Part shown: positions 8,838-19,319 of the stretch, piece after piece
Position numbering within the stretch: position 1 is the first letter of the stretch
Layout: every line of letters begins with the position of its first letter
Source: Candidatus Tayloriibacteriota bacterium
GTDB taxonomy: Bacteria; Patescibacteriota; Minisyncoccia; Phycocordibacterales; SIBU01
Direction of reading: 5' to 3'
Length of the DNA: 44,654 bases
NCBI GenBank assembly: GCA_009695005.1
Contig: SIBU01000007.1
Location: 1 to 44,654 of the forward strand
Made by a program: the position numbers and the translations under genes
Notes under the pieces: model-generated
The model's database searches: none
Told to the model about the DNA's origin: nothing
Seen by the model: only the letters and a program-made list of their open reading frames with translations

Positions 8838-9656
8838 TCAAGATGGCAAGGGCTCTTCCTCCATCAGGCATTTGAGCGCCTTGTCCCACCGCTTGCCGAT
8901 GTTGTTGAAGAACAGAACCTTCTTCCCATTCACGATAGTGCCTTTGATACGATCGAACATCGCCGATACCCAGCCCTCGTGGTGATTACCGTCGGTCACG
9001 ACCGCCACAGGCATTCCCCGTCTGGTCATTTCCAGAACGACTGCGAAGCCGTACTGGATCTTCTCATCAACCGCATAGTGATCGAGGTTGAGTGATGAGT
9101 AATACTTGTCCGGAGGCATATCCATGTCGGTGAGGACTGCGTCGAAATAATTTTCACCAAGTTTGAGCATGGCATCTTGGAATGATCTGGCAACCACCAC
9201 AGAATGTTTCCCAAGGACAGCCTCGGCGATACGAAGATTCTGTTCCTGGTCATCAATGACCAGAACCAAGTAGCTTTTATCGAAGGTGGGAACGTCCGAG
9301 AACTTCGGAAGTTCCACATTGGAAGCAACGCTTTCGGTCTTGGTTGCCTTGAGCTTGTCGATCTGCGCAAGAAGAAGCTGGATGCCCTTATCACCATCGA
9401 AGAGCATCCGGGTATCGATCAGGCAAACATTCTCCGGTTGATTCGTAGCAACGCGCTGTCCGGAAGTCTGGAGAACGCAGAATATCTGTTCCTTGTTGTA
9501 CAAAGCACGGAGATCATCCGTTCCCGTGAGAAGGACCATGTCAGCACACGTTTGATCGGTGACTTCGACCAGTTTGGCGTCGGTCAGACCAACAACTTTC
9601 AGGAAGGCCTTGCTCAATGGCCCCGATTTGTGAGCGTAGATGTTGATATTGTTCAT
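8838..9656 (-). CDS. Response-regulator-receiver-like protein with uncharacterised N-terminal domain
   Basis: YLVLVIDDQEQN ... FDAVLTDMDMPP ... VAVVTDG receiver-like motifs in the C-terminal half. Confidence 0.55.
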   Translation of the reverse strand: MNNINIYAHKSGPLSKAFLKVVGLTDAKLVEVTDQTCADMVLLTGTDDLRALYNKEQIFCVLQTSGQRVATNQPENVCLIDTRMLFDGDKGIQLLLAQIDKLKATKTESVASNVELPKFSDVPTFDKSYLVLVIDDQEQNLRIAEAVLGKHSVVVARSFQDAMLKLGENYFDAVLTDMDMPPDKYYSSLNLDHYAVDEKIQYGFAVVLEMTRRGMPVAVVTDGNHHEGWVSAMFDRIKGTIVNGKKVLFFNNIGKRWDKALKCLMEEEPLPS

Positions 9657-10267
9657 ATTTATATTTAAAGGAGTCTGCCACTATTTTACACTTTTCTAGC
9701 TGATTGTCAAGTTTCTATTGCAAGTCCTCAAGCATAATGAACAGAATCTTTTTAAAGAATGATTTCACTAACAAGAGTAACCTTATGGGATATAATTGGA
9801 CCACGTGAAAAAATAAACAATTGTTATAGCTGTGCTGCAGCAAACAAACAAGATTTTCCAATTTGGAACCAAATAGTAGACAAAAGTTCAGTTGAAGAAT
9901 GCTAGAATCGGGGTCAGCACCGCACAATTAAGGAAACCTTGACTAGACCCCGTACAAAGGAGTAAATATATTGCATAATTGCTAAATGTTTCTAAACCAC
10001 CAAAGTGACGCTGTTACCGCCACACCCAAAGTTCACAAAGCGATTTTTGAGAGTAAAAAATCGAGTCTTGGACTTAGTTGTACCGAAAGGCAACAAAAGT
10101 AGCTCGCATTAGCAACAAAAAATATGGGCCACGTTTTGAATTCAGGAAATCTCCGCTTCACCTTGCCAGACGGCACGGTAAAAGATATTGGGCGCCTTTT
10201 AGTCGTAATACCCACGACTTAGCATAGAGTTTCGAAAGAAGTCGTGGAAATGAGATATAATGCTTTT

Positions 10268-10903
10268 ATGAAAAAAATATATTTTGTTCGCCACGGCATA
10301 ACAGGTGGAAATGAAATTAATGCCTATCAAAAGATGGACACCCCCCTTTCAGAAAAAGGGCGTTCTCAAGCAAAGTTTTTGGCAGAGAGATTTTCAAAAA
10401 TAACTTTTGATGTGCTTATCGCAAGCACCATGGAGCGTACCCAAGAAACAGCTCGTATTATTGCTCAAAAAACAGGTCATGATGTTATAGCCGAAGCATT
10501 GTTCCACGAGATACTAAGACCTAGTAACGTACGCGGTAAAGTTTGCACTGATCCAGAAGTAATTGAAACAATGAAAATTACTAAGTCCTATTGGAGAGAT
10601 GAAGAAAAAAGACACTCTGATGAAGAAAATTTTTACGATCTCAAAAACCGAGCCATCAAAGCACTCGACTATCTTATTTCCCGTGATGAGGAAACGGTAG
10701 TTGTAGTAACACACGGCACCATTCTTAAAATGATGGTTGCGGTAATGATGCGGGGTAAAAATCTACAGCCTGATTTTTGGGATGAAATTGATGAATTTTT
10801 CTTTCCTGAAAATACTGGAATTACTTGGGTTGAGTACGATAATAAATACCACCCGAAGCATTGGCAACTCATTAGCTGGAATGACCATGCTCATTTAGGA
10901 TAG
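10268..10903 (+). CDS. Histidine phosphatase family protein (phosphoglycerate-mutase-like)
   Basis: KKIYFVRHGITGGNE RHG motif, ASTMERTQETARI, VVVVTHGTILKMM; start at internal Met 10268. Confidence 0.88.
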   Translation: MKKIYFVRHGITGGNEINAYQKMDTPLSEKGRSQAKFLAERFSKITFDVLIASTMERTQETARIIAQKTGHDVIAEALFHEILRPSNVRGKVCTDPEVIETMKITKSYWRDEEKRHSDEENFYDLKNRAIKALDYLISRDEETVVVVTHGTILKMMVAVMMRGKNLQPDFWDEIDEFFFPENTGITWVEYDNKYHPKHWQLISWNDHAHLG

Positions 10904-11075
10904 AACGTACTTTTAACTTTCTACTGCCAAAATACGTTTACCACATCTTAAAAATAGGGACGATTAATAAAATATTGCAAGGTGAAATTTGCCAAGCATT
11001 TGATATGGACAGAGCATACATGACCGCGATAAATATAAATACTGTGAGAAAAATTTACGCAATTTTTAAATAAAA

Positions 11076-11693
11076 ATGAAAAATATAATTTTTGATTGGT
11101 CAGGAGTAGTGAAAGACGCAGTTACTACTCAGTGTTGGATAATTAATAAAATATTTAATAGACACGGACTTCAAACACTCTCTGTAGAGGAATTTAAGAA
11201 TAACTGGGAACAACCTTACTGGCTTTTTTATAATAAATACTTACCAAATATTTCTCTTGAAAAAGAGAACCGAGATTATATGGAAGCCATACTTAGCGTG
11301 GATTGCCCTAAATCGCAATCTTGCCCTGGTGTAGTAGAGTTAATTAAAAGCCTAAAAAATAAAGGGGTCTTTCTTGCTGTAGTAAGTTCAGATCATCCAG
11401 AAACAATCTTAGATGAAATAAAAGAATACGGCTTGGAAAATGTTTTCGCTGAAGTAATTACGAAAGTGCATGACAAGTTTGACTCAGTGAACGACTTAGT
11501 GAAAAAGTACAATTTGCCCTTAATTGAAACATACTTCGTTGGCGATAGTAATCATGAAATTGATGTGGCTAAACGGATCGGCATAAAAAGTGTTGCCGTC
11601 ACGTAGGGGCTTTGCAGCGAACAAAGATTAAAATCTCTCAATCCCGATTTTTTGGTTAAAGATGTGAAAGACTTAGAAAAAGTCCTACTATAA
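11076..11693 (+). pseudogene. HAD-family hydrolase interrupted by an in-frame TAG (or truncated at 11606)
   Basis: IIFDWSGV, VVSSDHPE, FVGDSNHEIDVAKRIGIKSVAVT; after TAG (11604-11606) the same frame reads GLCSEQRLKSLNPDFLVKDVKDLEKVLL*. Confidence 0.7.
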
Positions 11694-11832
11694 AACGAAT
11701 GCAAAACACAAGGAACAGTTAAATATTATGATTGATATAATTACAACACGAAATGTTCTATAATAACGACGTACCTTGTTAGTTCCCATTAATTTGTTTT
11801 AGAAGAGTCAAAACAATCATATATAGCGTTTT

Positions 11833-12126
11833 ATGAAACTCAAAAATGATAGATACAAAAAGACCCGCGGAGGTCGTTCTCGCCTTCTGCAAATAAGTTG
11901 CCAGAAATGTACCTCCCCGCTTTGCTTGTATCAAAAAGATGGACCAGGAAACCTTCGTCGAATGTATATGGACAGAATAATTGAACCTAATGTATCTCTT
12001 GCCAGAAAAGATTTTACCTGTGAAAACGGCCACCTAGTTGGAGTAAAAATAATTTATGAAAAAGAGAGGAGACCCGCTTTTAGATTATTTGTTGATTCTG
12101 TAATTAAGAAAATAATTAAAGCTTAA
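11833..12126 (+). CDS. Small hypothetical protein with Cys-pair motifs
   Basis: ISCQKCTSPLC ... FTCENGHLVGV; possible zinc ribbon. Confidence 0.6.
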   Translation: MKLKNDRYKKTRGGRSRLLQISCQKCTSPLCLYQKDGPGNLRRMYMDRIIEPNVSLARKDFTCENGHLVGVKIIYEKERRPAFRLFVDSVIKKIIKA

Positions 12127-12156
12127 TATATAATTCAAATATGTTATCATATTTTT

Positions 12157-12633
12157 ATGGAAACCCCGGTAACAAAAGAAAATATTCCGATAGAAATAGT
12201 AGAGGCCTCCGAAGCCGACATACCAACACTTCTTGATCTTGAAAATTCTGTTGCAAATACAAAAACTTATTCTGCTATGCTAGAGGAAAATGAGTGGAAA
12301 GAAGAACTAAAAAAAGGCAAAGTTTTTATAATTAGAAAAAACAATGAAGTAGTTGGAAATTTTTCATACGAAAGAGAGGGAGATGACCGAGTTTACATTA
12401 GCGGACTTGTAATAAATCCTGCTTTCCAAGGACAAGGAATCGGTCGTGAGGTTTTAACAAAATTTCTAAAAGAATTTGAAGGCGTAAAAAGAGTGGACCT
12501 TGTCACTCACCCTGACAACAAGAGTGCTCTTAAATTATATGAGTCACTAGGTTTCGTTGTTGAATCCAGAAGGGAGAATTACTATGAAGGTGAAAATGAA
12601 CCAAGGTTAATACTAGTACGAAAAAATACTTAG
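12157..12633 (+). CDS. GNAT-family N-acetyltransferase
   Basis: VYISGLVINPAFQGQGIGREVLTKFL and NKSALKLYESLGFVVESRRENYY. Confidence 0.92.
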   Translation: METPVTKENIPIEIVEASEADIPTLLDLENSVANTKTYSAMLEENEWKEELKKGKVFIIRKNNEVVGNFSYEREGDDRVYISGLVINPAFQGQGIGREVLTKFLKEFEGVKRVDLVTHPDNKSALKLYESLGFVVESRRENYYEGENEPRLILVRKNT

Positions 12634-12634
12634 A

Positions 12635-13510
12635 GTGAAAATCGAATTCAACAAAGAAACTTGGCGCTCAAAATTACTTGCCCTAATTATATTTCTGGCT
12701 CTGCCATTTTGGGGGTTATATTTATTTACAAAATATATCGAAGCCAAAATTGAAATATTACAAGCCAATTTTTTGGTAACAAAAAATCAGACGACCGAAC
12801 TCTATCAAAGTCCTACTTTAGACTCTACAAATAAACTAAATGAAATCGTAAAAATCGGAGACAAACTTGGAAAAATGACCGTATTTGACGTAAAACCTTA
12901 TAACCCCGAAGCCGGCGAAATCTCAATTGAAAATATCAAAGTTTTACTTTACGGACCAATTACCGTTACGGGAAAGTACAAACACGAGAGTTCTGCTATC
13001 GGTTTTGACGGATACTGCATGTCAAATTTTGACAAAGCGTCCCTCAAAATTTTACCCTCCTTGCCCGGAGAGAAAACACCTCTCTCTTATTGGTTCTGTT
13101 TTCGTAACTACGAAATAGCGAAAAAATTGCTTGGCGAAACTGAGAGAATTGTCAGCGTAACCATAAACAATTATGAACTAAATTCATACCCATCTGAGGT
13201 TGTCGATTGGGCCGATATTACTTATAGCAAAGCTGATACTCAAGATTTAACTTCTTTTTCAACAGCAGAAAAAGACCGGATGTTTGAATCCGCTAGAAAA
13301 TTTGTGACTGAAAACAGTGTACCCGAAATAAAATTTGATCTTATTTTCGACTGGAAAAAAGGTAACTGGGTTCATTTTTCGGTTGTTCCAAAAAATGTTG
13401 AAACTGACAATGCACAACTTTTCATGGAAAAAGTAAATGGTGAATGGCAACTTCAAGGTTTTGGTACAGCTTTTCCAGATTTATACGAGCAACATCCAGA
13501 ATTGTTCTAA
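12635..13510 (+). CDS. Membrane-anchored hypothetical protein (GTG start)
   Basis: One N-terminal TM segment, long ORF 1 nt after the GNAT stop. Confidence 0.65.
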   Translation: MKIEFNKETWRSKLLALIIFLALPFWGLYLFTKYIEAKIEILQANFLVTKNQTTELYQSPTLDSTNKLNEIVKIGDKLGKMTVFDVKPYNPEAGEISIENIKVLLYGPITVTGKYKHESSAIGFDGYCMSNFDKASLKILPSLPGEKTPLSYWFCFRNYEIAKKLLGETERIVSVTINNYELNSYPSEVVDWADITYSKADTQDLTSFSTAEKDRMFESARKFVTENSVPEIKFDLIFDWKKGNWVHFSVVPKNVETDNAQLFMEKVNGEWQLQGFGTAFPDLYEQHPELF

Positions 13511-13570
13511 ACACCACTCTCCCCATCTATTTCACTGACACTTGGCATGTTACACTTATGTGGAATATAA

Positions 13571-14662
13571 ATGCCAAAAACTTCGCATCACAAACACAAA
13601 AGTTACTTTGCGGTTGGAAAACTGTTTTTTTATATTACAGGAGCATCATTCCTGCTTTTATTAATCTCCTATACGATAAGTTGCAATGACTTATTTTCAA
13701 TTAAGTATGACTCGTCCAAAATTGTAATCAAGACCGCTCCCCCAAAGCCAAAACTCAACAAAATTCTTTACGATAGAAAATTATATGAAATGGCCAATAC
13801 AGGACTACCTATGGCCACAGCCAGTGCCTCAACGACTCCTGAGCTTTGGCCAGTAAAGACCGCTTACCCAAAGGCTGGAGCTATTCTCCCATTCAAACGT
13901 ATCATTGCCTTTTATGGTAATTTTCTTTCAACGGGCATGGGAGTCTTAGGGCAGTATCCAAAAGAAGTTGTGCTGGAAAAATTAAGAGAAGAAATGTCAA
14001 AGTGGCAAAAAGTATCCTCGACTACTCCGGTTGTACCCGCCATTGATTACATCGCAATCACCGCACAAGAAAGTTCTGGTATTGATGGAAAATACAGATT
14101 GCGTATGTCAGATTCGGAAATTCAGAAAGCACTATCAATGGCAAAGGAGATAGATGGAATTGTTTTTCTAGATATTCAAATAGGATTGAGCACACTTCAA
14201 ATCGAATTGCCTCTCCTTGAAAAATATTTAAAATTACCACAAGTTCATTTGGCCATAGATCCAGAATTTTCCATGAAAACGGGCGCACGCCCCGGTACAG
14301 TCATCGGCTCTTTTGATGCAAGTGATATCAATTACACCACAGAATATCTCGCAAAACTTGTGCGTAACAACAACCTTCCTCCAAAACTTCTTGTCATTCA
14401 CCGTTTTACCAAACCAATGGTGACAAACTACAAAAATATTCAACCTCTTCCTGAAGTGCAAATAATAATGGACATGGACGGCTGGGGCACACCTGGGAAA
14501 AAATTCGGAACTTACAACGCAGTGATTTATCCCGAGCCGGTGCAGTTTACAGGCTTTAAGTTATTTTACAAAAATGACCTTCTACCTCCGAGTACTCACA
14601 TACTAACCCCAGAAGAGCTTTTGAAATTAAAACCTCAGCCGATGTACATTCAGTACCAATAG
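13571..14662 (+). CDS. Membrane-anchored hypothetical protein
   Basis: N-terminal TM segment; IIAFYGN, LDIQIG, IDPEFSM, IMDMDGWG barrel-like motifs. Confidence 0.65.
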   Translation: MPKTSHHKHKSYFAVGKLFFYITGASFLLLLISYTISCNDLFSIKYDSSKIVIKTAPPKPKLNKILYDRKLYEMANTGLPMATASASTTPELWPVKTAYPKAGAILPFKRIIAFYGNFLSTGMGVLGQYPKEVVLEKLREEMSKWQKVSSTTPVVPAIDYIAITAQESSGIDGKYRLRMSDSEIQKALSMAKEIDGIVFLDIQIGLSTLQIELPLLEKYLKLPQVHLAIDPEFSMKTGARPGTVIGSFDASDINYTTEYLAKLVRNNNLPPKLLVIHRFTKPMVTNYKNIQPLPEVQIIMDMDGWGTPGKKFGTYNAVIYPEPVQFTGFKLFYKNDLLPPSTHILTPEELLKLKPQPMYIQYQ

Positions 14663-14684
14663 TGCTGTAATTACAGTATTAAAA

Positions 14685-16508
14685 ATGACCGGCCGAACAA
14701 AAAGCAATCTCGGATTATTCTTTACTGTCCTTGTCGGTGTCACGGCTGGATTTACCATTGCTTATCTTCCCCACCCTCAAAAGTATATAAAAACGGACAC
14801 TTCATCTTGTCCTACAGATTTTCACTATTCATACTTCAGTACCAAATCGTTTTATGACAAGGCCTATGAAAAAGCCAACAAAGTTCCACCGAGAAATTCA
14901 AGCATTAAAGGTGCTTTGGTAAATCATCACTTGTTAGCCCCTCACCTCATAGCGGAAACTTTAAATACCGTCGCGACAGACAAACCCCTGACAGTGGTGC
15001 TGGTAAGCCCAAATCATTTTTACGCCGGTCAAAGTAAAATTATTTCCTCCACTTACCAGTGGGATACTCCATACGGAACTTTACAGAGCGACTGCGAAAC
15101 AATAATGAAGTTGGAAAATAACAGCATCCTTAAAATTGAGGAGACGCCATTTATCAAGGAACACGGTATTTCTGGAATTGTGCCATTCATTAAAAAATCT
15201 TTACCCCACGCGAAAATCATTCCCCTTATTGTCAAAGACAATTTAAAGCAAAGCGACCTAGAACAATTTATTGAAACTCTTCACAAAACACTTGGTGATA
15301 ATGTATTGGTAATTGGCTCCTTCGACTTTTCGCATTATCTTTCCGATGTCGCTGCGCAATTCCATGATGATAAAAGTTTAGCTGTCATCAGTAATTTTGA
15401 CTATATCGGTTTACAAACCCTGGACACAGACTCGATTCCTGGTCTTGAAATAGTTATGAAATACATGGAAAAAGAAGGCGCGCTTCAATTTAACCTTCTA
15501 GCCCACACTAACTCATCGGAAGTAATCCGTGATTCAACAATTGATGAAACCACAAGTTACATTAATGGTACTTTTTCTATAGGAGAAAAAACAAAAAACG
15601 ACACAGCGACAATTCTAGCTTTCGGAGACATGATGCTTGATAGAACAGTGCGAAAGAAAATGAACGAAAATGGAAACTTATACCCTTTTAACTTTATAAA
15701 ACGCTTTCTCATAGGAAGCGACATCGTGGTGGCAAACGCAGAAGGCACTTTTACAAATTTTCCTTCAGTAACAATGGTGGCAAAAAGCGACATTTTAAGA
15801 TTTACTTTTGACCCCAATCTCTTGCCGGAATTGAAACGTCTCGGCTTCACTCTTTTTAGCCAAGCAAACAACCATACACTAGATTTTGGTGAAGAAGGAC
15901 TGGAGGAATCTGAGAATTTAATTAAAGAAAATGAAATAGACTGGTTTGGCGATCCGAAAAATTTAAAGCCTCACACTTTCTACAAAACCATTCGCGGACA
16001 AAAGATCGCCTTTGTTGGATACCATCAATTTTCTGGACAAGGTTTCGATACAGTAATCAACGAAATAAAATCGGCCAAGGAAAGTGACTCCTTCGTCATC
16101 GTCTATCCTCATTGGGGAAATGAATATGAAAAAGAAGCAACCCAAGCTCAAATAAAAATTGGCCACGCTTTCATTGACGCTGGGGCAGATGCAGTTTTAG
16201 GCAGTCATCCTCATGTCATAGAACCGATTGAAATTTACAAAAACAAGGTAATTTTTTATTCTTTGGGCAATTTTATTTTCGATCAATCATCTTCTGGGCC
16301 GACCAGCGAGGGATTATCAGTTGGCCTTTCCATAACTCCCAAAAAAGTTACCTACTACCTGTTCCCTTTCGATATCAAAAAATCTCAAGCAAAATTGATG
16401 TCTTATGAAAAACGTGTTAAAGTGCTTAATGAAATATCTGAAAATTCTACCGACCTCGGTTGGGTAAAAAATGGCATTATTAAAGGCTTATTTAGCTTAA
16501 ATAGATAG
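14685..16508 (+). CDS. Fusion of AmmeMemoRadiSam system protein B (MEMO1)-like domain and CapA-like metallophosphatase domain
   Basis: N-terminal GALVNHHLLAPHLI...VLVSPNHF...VLVIGSFDFSHYL; C-terminal ILAFGDMMLDR...NAEGTF...QANNHTLDFG...HWGNEYE...VLGSHPHVIEP...SLGNFIFDQ. Confidence 0.85.
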   Translation: MTGRTKSNLGLFFTVLVGVTAGFTIAYLPHPQKYIKTDTSSCPTDFHYSYFSTKSFYDKAYEKANKVPPRNSSIKGALVNHHLLAPHLIAETLNTVATDKPLTVVLVSPNHFYAGQSKIISSTYQWDTPYGTLQSDCETIMKLENNSILKIEETPFIKEHGISGIVPFIKKSLPHAKIIPLIVKDNLKQSDLEQFIETLHKTLGDNVLVIGSFDFSHYLSDVAAQFHDDKSLAVISNFDYIGLQTLDTDSIPGLEIVMKYMEKEGALQFNLLAHTNSSEVIRDSTIDETTSYINGTFSIGEKTKNDTATILAFGDMMLDRTVRKKMNENGNLYPFNFIKRFLIGSDIVVANAEGTFTNFPSVTMVAKSDILRFTFDPNLLPELKRLGFTLFSQANNHTLDFGEEGLEESENLIKENEIDWFGDPKNLKPHTFYKTIRGQKIAFVGYHQFSGQGFDTVINEIKSAKESDSFVIVYPHWGNEYEKEATQAQIKIGHAFIDAGADAVLGSHPHVIEPIEIYKNKVIFYSLGNFIFDQSSSGPTSEGLSVGLSITPKKVTYYLFPFDIKKSQAKLMSYEKRVKVLNEISENSTDLGWVKNGIIKGLFSLNR

Positions 16509-16511
16509 TTT

Positions 16512-18233
16512 ATGAATAAAAACAACTTAATCATCATTTTAATGTTAACCCTGGCCATCGTCACGGGTTACTGTATTGGTCTACTTACTACCGGACAATA
16601 CAATACACAAGAAATCTCAATTTCTACCGAGCCCTACATAACTCCATACACTGAATTTCCTACTTCACCTGTGGCAACAAACTATGAAGAACCTCAGACT
16701 ATCATCGAAGAAAAAATAGCAACATACCCAATCAACATAAATTGGATCAAACCAATTCCTTCTAAAGGCTTCGGCATTTTCAAAAAACCAACAAGCATTG
16801 AAAACGCGGAGCCCGACCGAGAAGTTTCAGCTAAATATTACAAAATCGGGACGGTTATCGATGGTAAATATAAAGATGGTGAATTGTACATGGCCATCAC
16901 AGTCTCAACTGACCCAGGAGGAGAAGGTCTTAGACAATTAATAAACCGGAGTGGAAAAATCACAATCATTAATTTAACCAGTGACGACCTAAGCCAGGTA
17001 AATAGAAGTTACTTAGAAAATAGTTATTTTGATAAGAACAAAGTTTCATTTGATTATTCTGTAATTTTGCCAGAGCTAGATTTTCCCAAACAACTCACGA
17101 ACGATAATAATAATTATAGTCTCGAGTGGGGTGGCTACTCAATCGATCTTTTTGACGTAAAATATAAACCAACGGATTTAAAATTGGCATTTACAGACTC
17201 TAAATTTGGAAAGTTCTACTTAGAAGCTTCGGAGGAAAAAAATTCTGATGGTTCAATCAAAAAAAATGGTTTTTACGTAAAAGCTCCTGACGGTACTATC
17301 CGCGTTTACTCTCTAGATATTGCTTTTTATGACAAAAACCACCACGTACCACAAATAACCTGGAACAATGGCGAAATAAATACTTCAGAATACATATACA
17401 CTGATGCGGGTGGTTGTGGCGCAAGAAATCTAGCCTCGGTTATACCAAACATATTAATTGAAGATTTAAAAATTTCAGGAAAAACTACCTTCGGTGACAA
17501 TATTTACGAACTCAGAGATACGAACAGTTCTATTCTTAAAAAAATATATGAGAACGACTACAACCCTTATGACGCTCCTAAAAAATCTTATGCTGAATTC
17601 ATAAAATCCCAACCGGCCTTTTTCTGGTTTGACCAATTTGAACGCTTGATCAAATTCCAAAAAATGGAATTCATTCCACAGGCTGAATGTGGAAAACCTG
17701 TCATCTATTTGTATCCAACAAAAAAAACTGATATCTCTGTAAAAGTAGAGCCAAAGGGAGGCTTCAGTAAAACCGAACCTGAATATGGCGAAGGTTGGAA
17801 TGTTAAAGCCACACCAGAGGGCATTTTGACTGAAATTAGCACAGGAAAGACCTACCCTTACCTCTTCTGGGAAGGTAGTGGCGGAATCTACGAGACACCC
17901 AAGAAGGGCTTCGTAATTGCCAAAAACGAAGTACATAATTTCCTTGTAGAAAAATTAACCAAACTTGGACTAAACAACCAAGAGCAAAAAGATTTTATGG
18001 AATTTTGGGAACCTCGCATGACTGACGCTCCATATTTTTTTGTCACTTTCCTAGGCAACAAACAAATGGATATTCTTGCTCCTCTCACCATCTCTCCTAA
18101 ACCAGACACTACCATAAGAATTTTAATGGATTTCTCACCACTTCAGAAACCAGAGCAAGTGGAGGGATTTGAAATTCGCACACCCGAAAGAAAGGGCTTT
18201 ACTGTTGTTGAATGGGGCGGAGTTGTCAGATAA
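16512..18233 (+). CDS. Hypothetical exported/membrane-anchored protein
   Basis: N-terminal TM, long ORF; CGKPVIYLYPTKKTDISVKVEPKGGFSKTEPEYGEGWNVKATPEG. Confidence 0.7.
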   Translation: MNKNNLIIILMLTLAIVTGYCIGLLTTGQYNTQEISISTEPYITPYTEFPTSPVATNYEEPQTIIEEKIATYPININWIKPIPSKGFGIFKKPTSIENAEPDREVSAKYYKIGTVIDGKYKDGELYMAITVSTDPGGEGLRQLINRSGKITIINLTSDDLSQVNRSYLENSYFDKNKVSFDYSVILPELDFPKQLTNDNNNYSLEWGGYSIDLFDVKYKPTDLKLAFTDSKFGKFYLEASEEKNSDGSIKKNGFYVKAPDGTIRVYSLDIAFYDKNHHVPQITWNNGEINTSEYIYTDAGGCGARNLASVIPNILIEDLKISGKTTFGDNIYELRDTNSSILKKIYENDYNPYDAPKKSYAEFIKSQPAFFWFDQFERLIKFQKMEFIPQAECGKPVIYLYPTKKTDISVKVEPKGGFSKTEPEYGEGWNVKATPEGILTEISTGKTYPYLFWEGSGGIYETPKKGFVIAKNEVHNFLVEKLTKLGLNNQEQKDFMEFWEPRMTDAPYFFVTFLGNKQMDILAPLTISPKPDTTIRILMDFSPLQKPEQVEGFEIRTPERKGFTVVEWGGVVR

Positions 18234-18247
18234 TATTTATTACCAAA

Positions 18248-19159
18248 ATGAAATATATAAAAATATCTTATCTTCTGTTCATAGTAGTTCTTAGCTTTTC
18301 TATCATGGCGCCTTCCCCGTTTGCCAAGGGTGAAACTGTAACTTCGATAAGAGCCAGCAGTGAAGCTGACCAAGACTTTCATATTGATAAAAATGGTGTA
18401 GTAATAATGAACCAAAGCAAAGTTATGCAGACAGCCGGCACAACATTTTATACAAGATACTACATTGGACAAGCCTTCATCAGAGTACTTGTTAAAACTG
18501 ACGTAACCACAAAAGTACGGAGAAGGTATGGTGACCAAATTACGCTTAAGGAAATAAATGACGGGGACAACATTAATGTTGTGGGAAAAATGGAAACTGG
18601 TGCCGACACCCTAAGTGTTGTGGCAACAGAAATCGTAAATTTCTCCAACCAAAAAGAAATAGCCGGATTTAAAGGAACAATTGTGGGTACAGGAACTACC
18701 ACCAGCACACTAATCCTAAAGACAGCCGATCAAACCACCATCACAATAAACACTTCTGGGAGTACCCAGATCAGAAAGGGTACTCGGTTTCTAACAGCCG
18801 ACAAAGTAATAAATGGTGACAAAATTATAGACACTGTTGGCACCTTTGATCGTTCAACAAACACACTTGAAGCCAATGTGCTTGTGGTATATACCGATAT
18901 GAATGTTTACAATGAACGTAATTTCCAAGGAACACTAAAAGCATTAACTACTGGAAATGAACCGACAATGACTGTCACTATTGAAAACAAAGATTACAAA
19001 ATCTCCCTCACTCCAAAAACAGAAATTCTAAATAACAAGAGAAAAAATATTTCTCTACAAAGATTTGTGGTTGGAGATACTTTAAGAATTTATGGAAACT
19101 TCAGAGAAGTTGATGAACCAATCATCGACGCACAGCTCATAAGAAATCTTAGCCTGTAA
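18248..19159 (+). CDS. Exported beta-rich protein (DUF5666-like)
   Basis: Signal peptide; repeated ...GTIVGTGTTTSTLILKTADQTTITINTSGSTQIRKG and GDxIxVxG modules; start at internal Met 18248. Confidence 0.6.
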   Translation: MKYIKISYLLFIVVLSFSIMAPSPFAKGETVTSIRASSEADQDFHIDKNGVVIMNQSKVMQTAGTTFYTRYYIGQAFIRVLVKTDVTTKVRRRYGDQITLKEINDGDNINVVGKMETGADTLSVVATEIVNFSNQKEIAGFKGTIVGTGTTTSTLILKTADQTTITINTSGSTQIRKGTRFLTADKVINGDKIIDTVGTFDRSTNTLEANVLVVYTDMNVYNERNFQGTLKALTTGNEPTMTVTIENKDYKISLTPKTEILNNKRKNISLQRFVVGDTLRIYGNFREVDEPIIDAQLIRNLSL

Positions 19160-19316
19160 TACCAGCTAAAACTATTGCGGACAATACTGCCACTACAAGG
19201 CCGAGCTTTTGGTGTACATCAAATTTTTCTTTGTTTACAGCAAGACCTAAAAGTACAGCCACAATAATATAACTTTCAGACAAAGCGACAGCTACGCCTA
19301 TAGGTGCGTAAACCAT
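19149..19316 (-). pseudogene. C-terminal fragment of an EamA/DMT-type transporter
   Basis: minus frame MVYAPIGVAVALSESYIIVAVLLGLAVNKEKFDVHQKLGLVVAVLSAIVLAGITG*: typical last two DMT helices, no upstream ORF. Confidence 0.5.
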
Positions 19317-19319
19317 TAA

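Noticed and set aside
8832-9668. Plus-strand ORFs 8832..9095 and 9204..9668
   Set aside because: Antisense shadows of the minus-strand receiver-like gene 8838..9656, which has recognisable motifs and a terminator.
11604-11606. TAG recoded as Trp or another amino acid
   Set aside because: Many genes here appear to terminate normally and only this one TAG is suspicious; a nonsense mutation or sequencing error is simpler.
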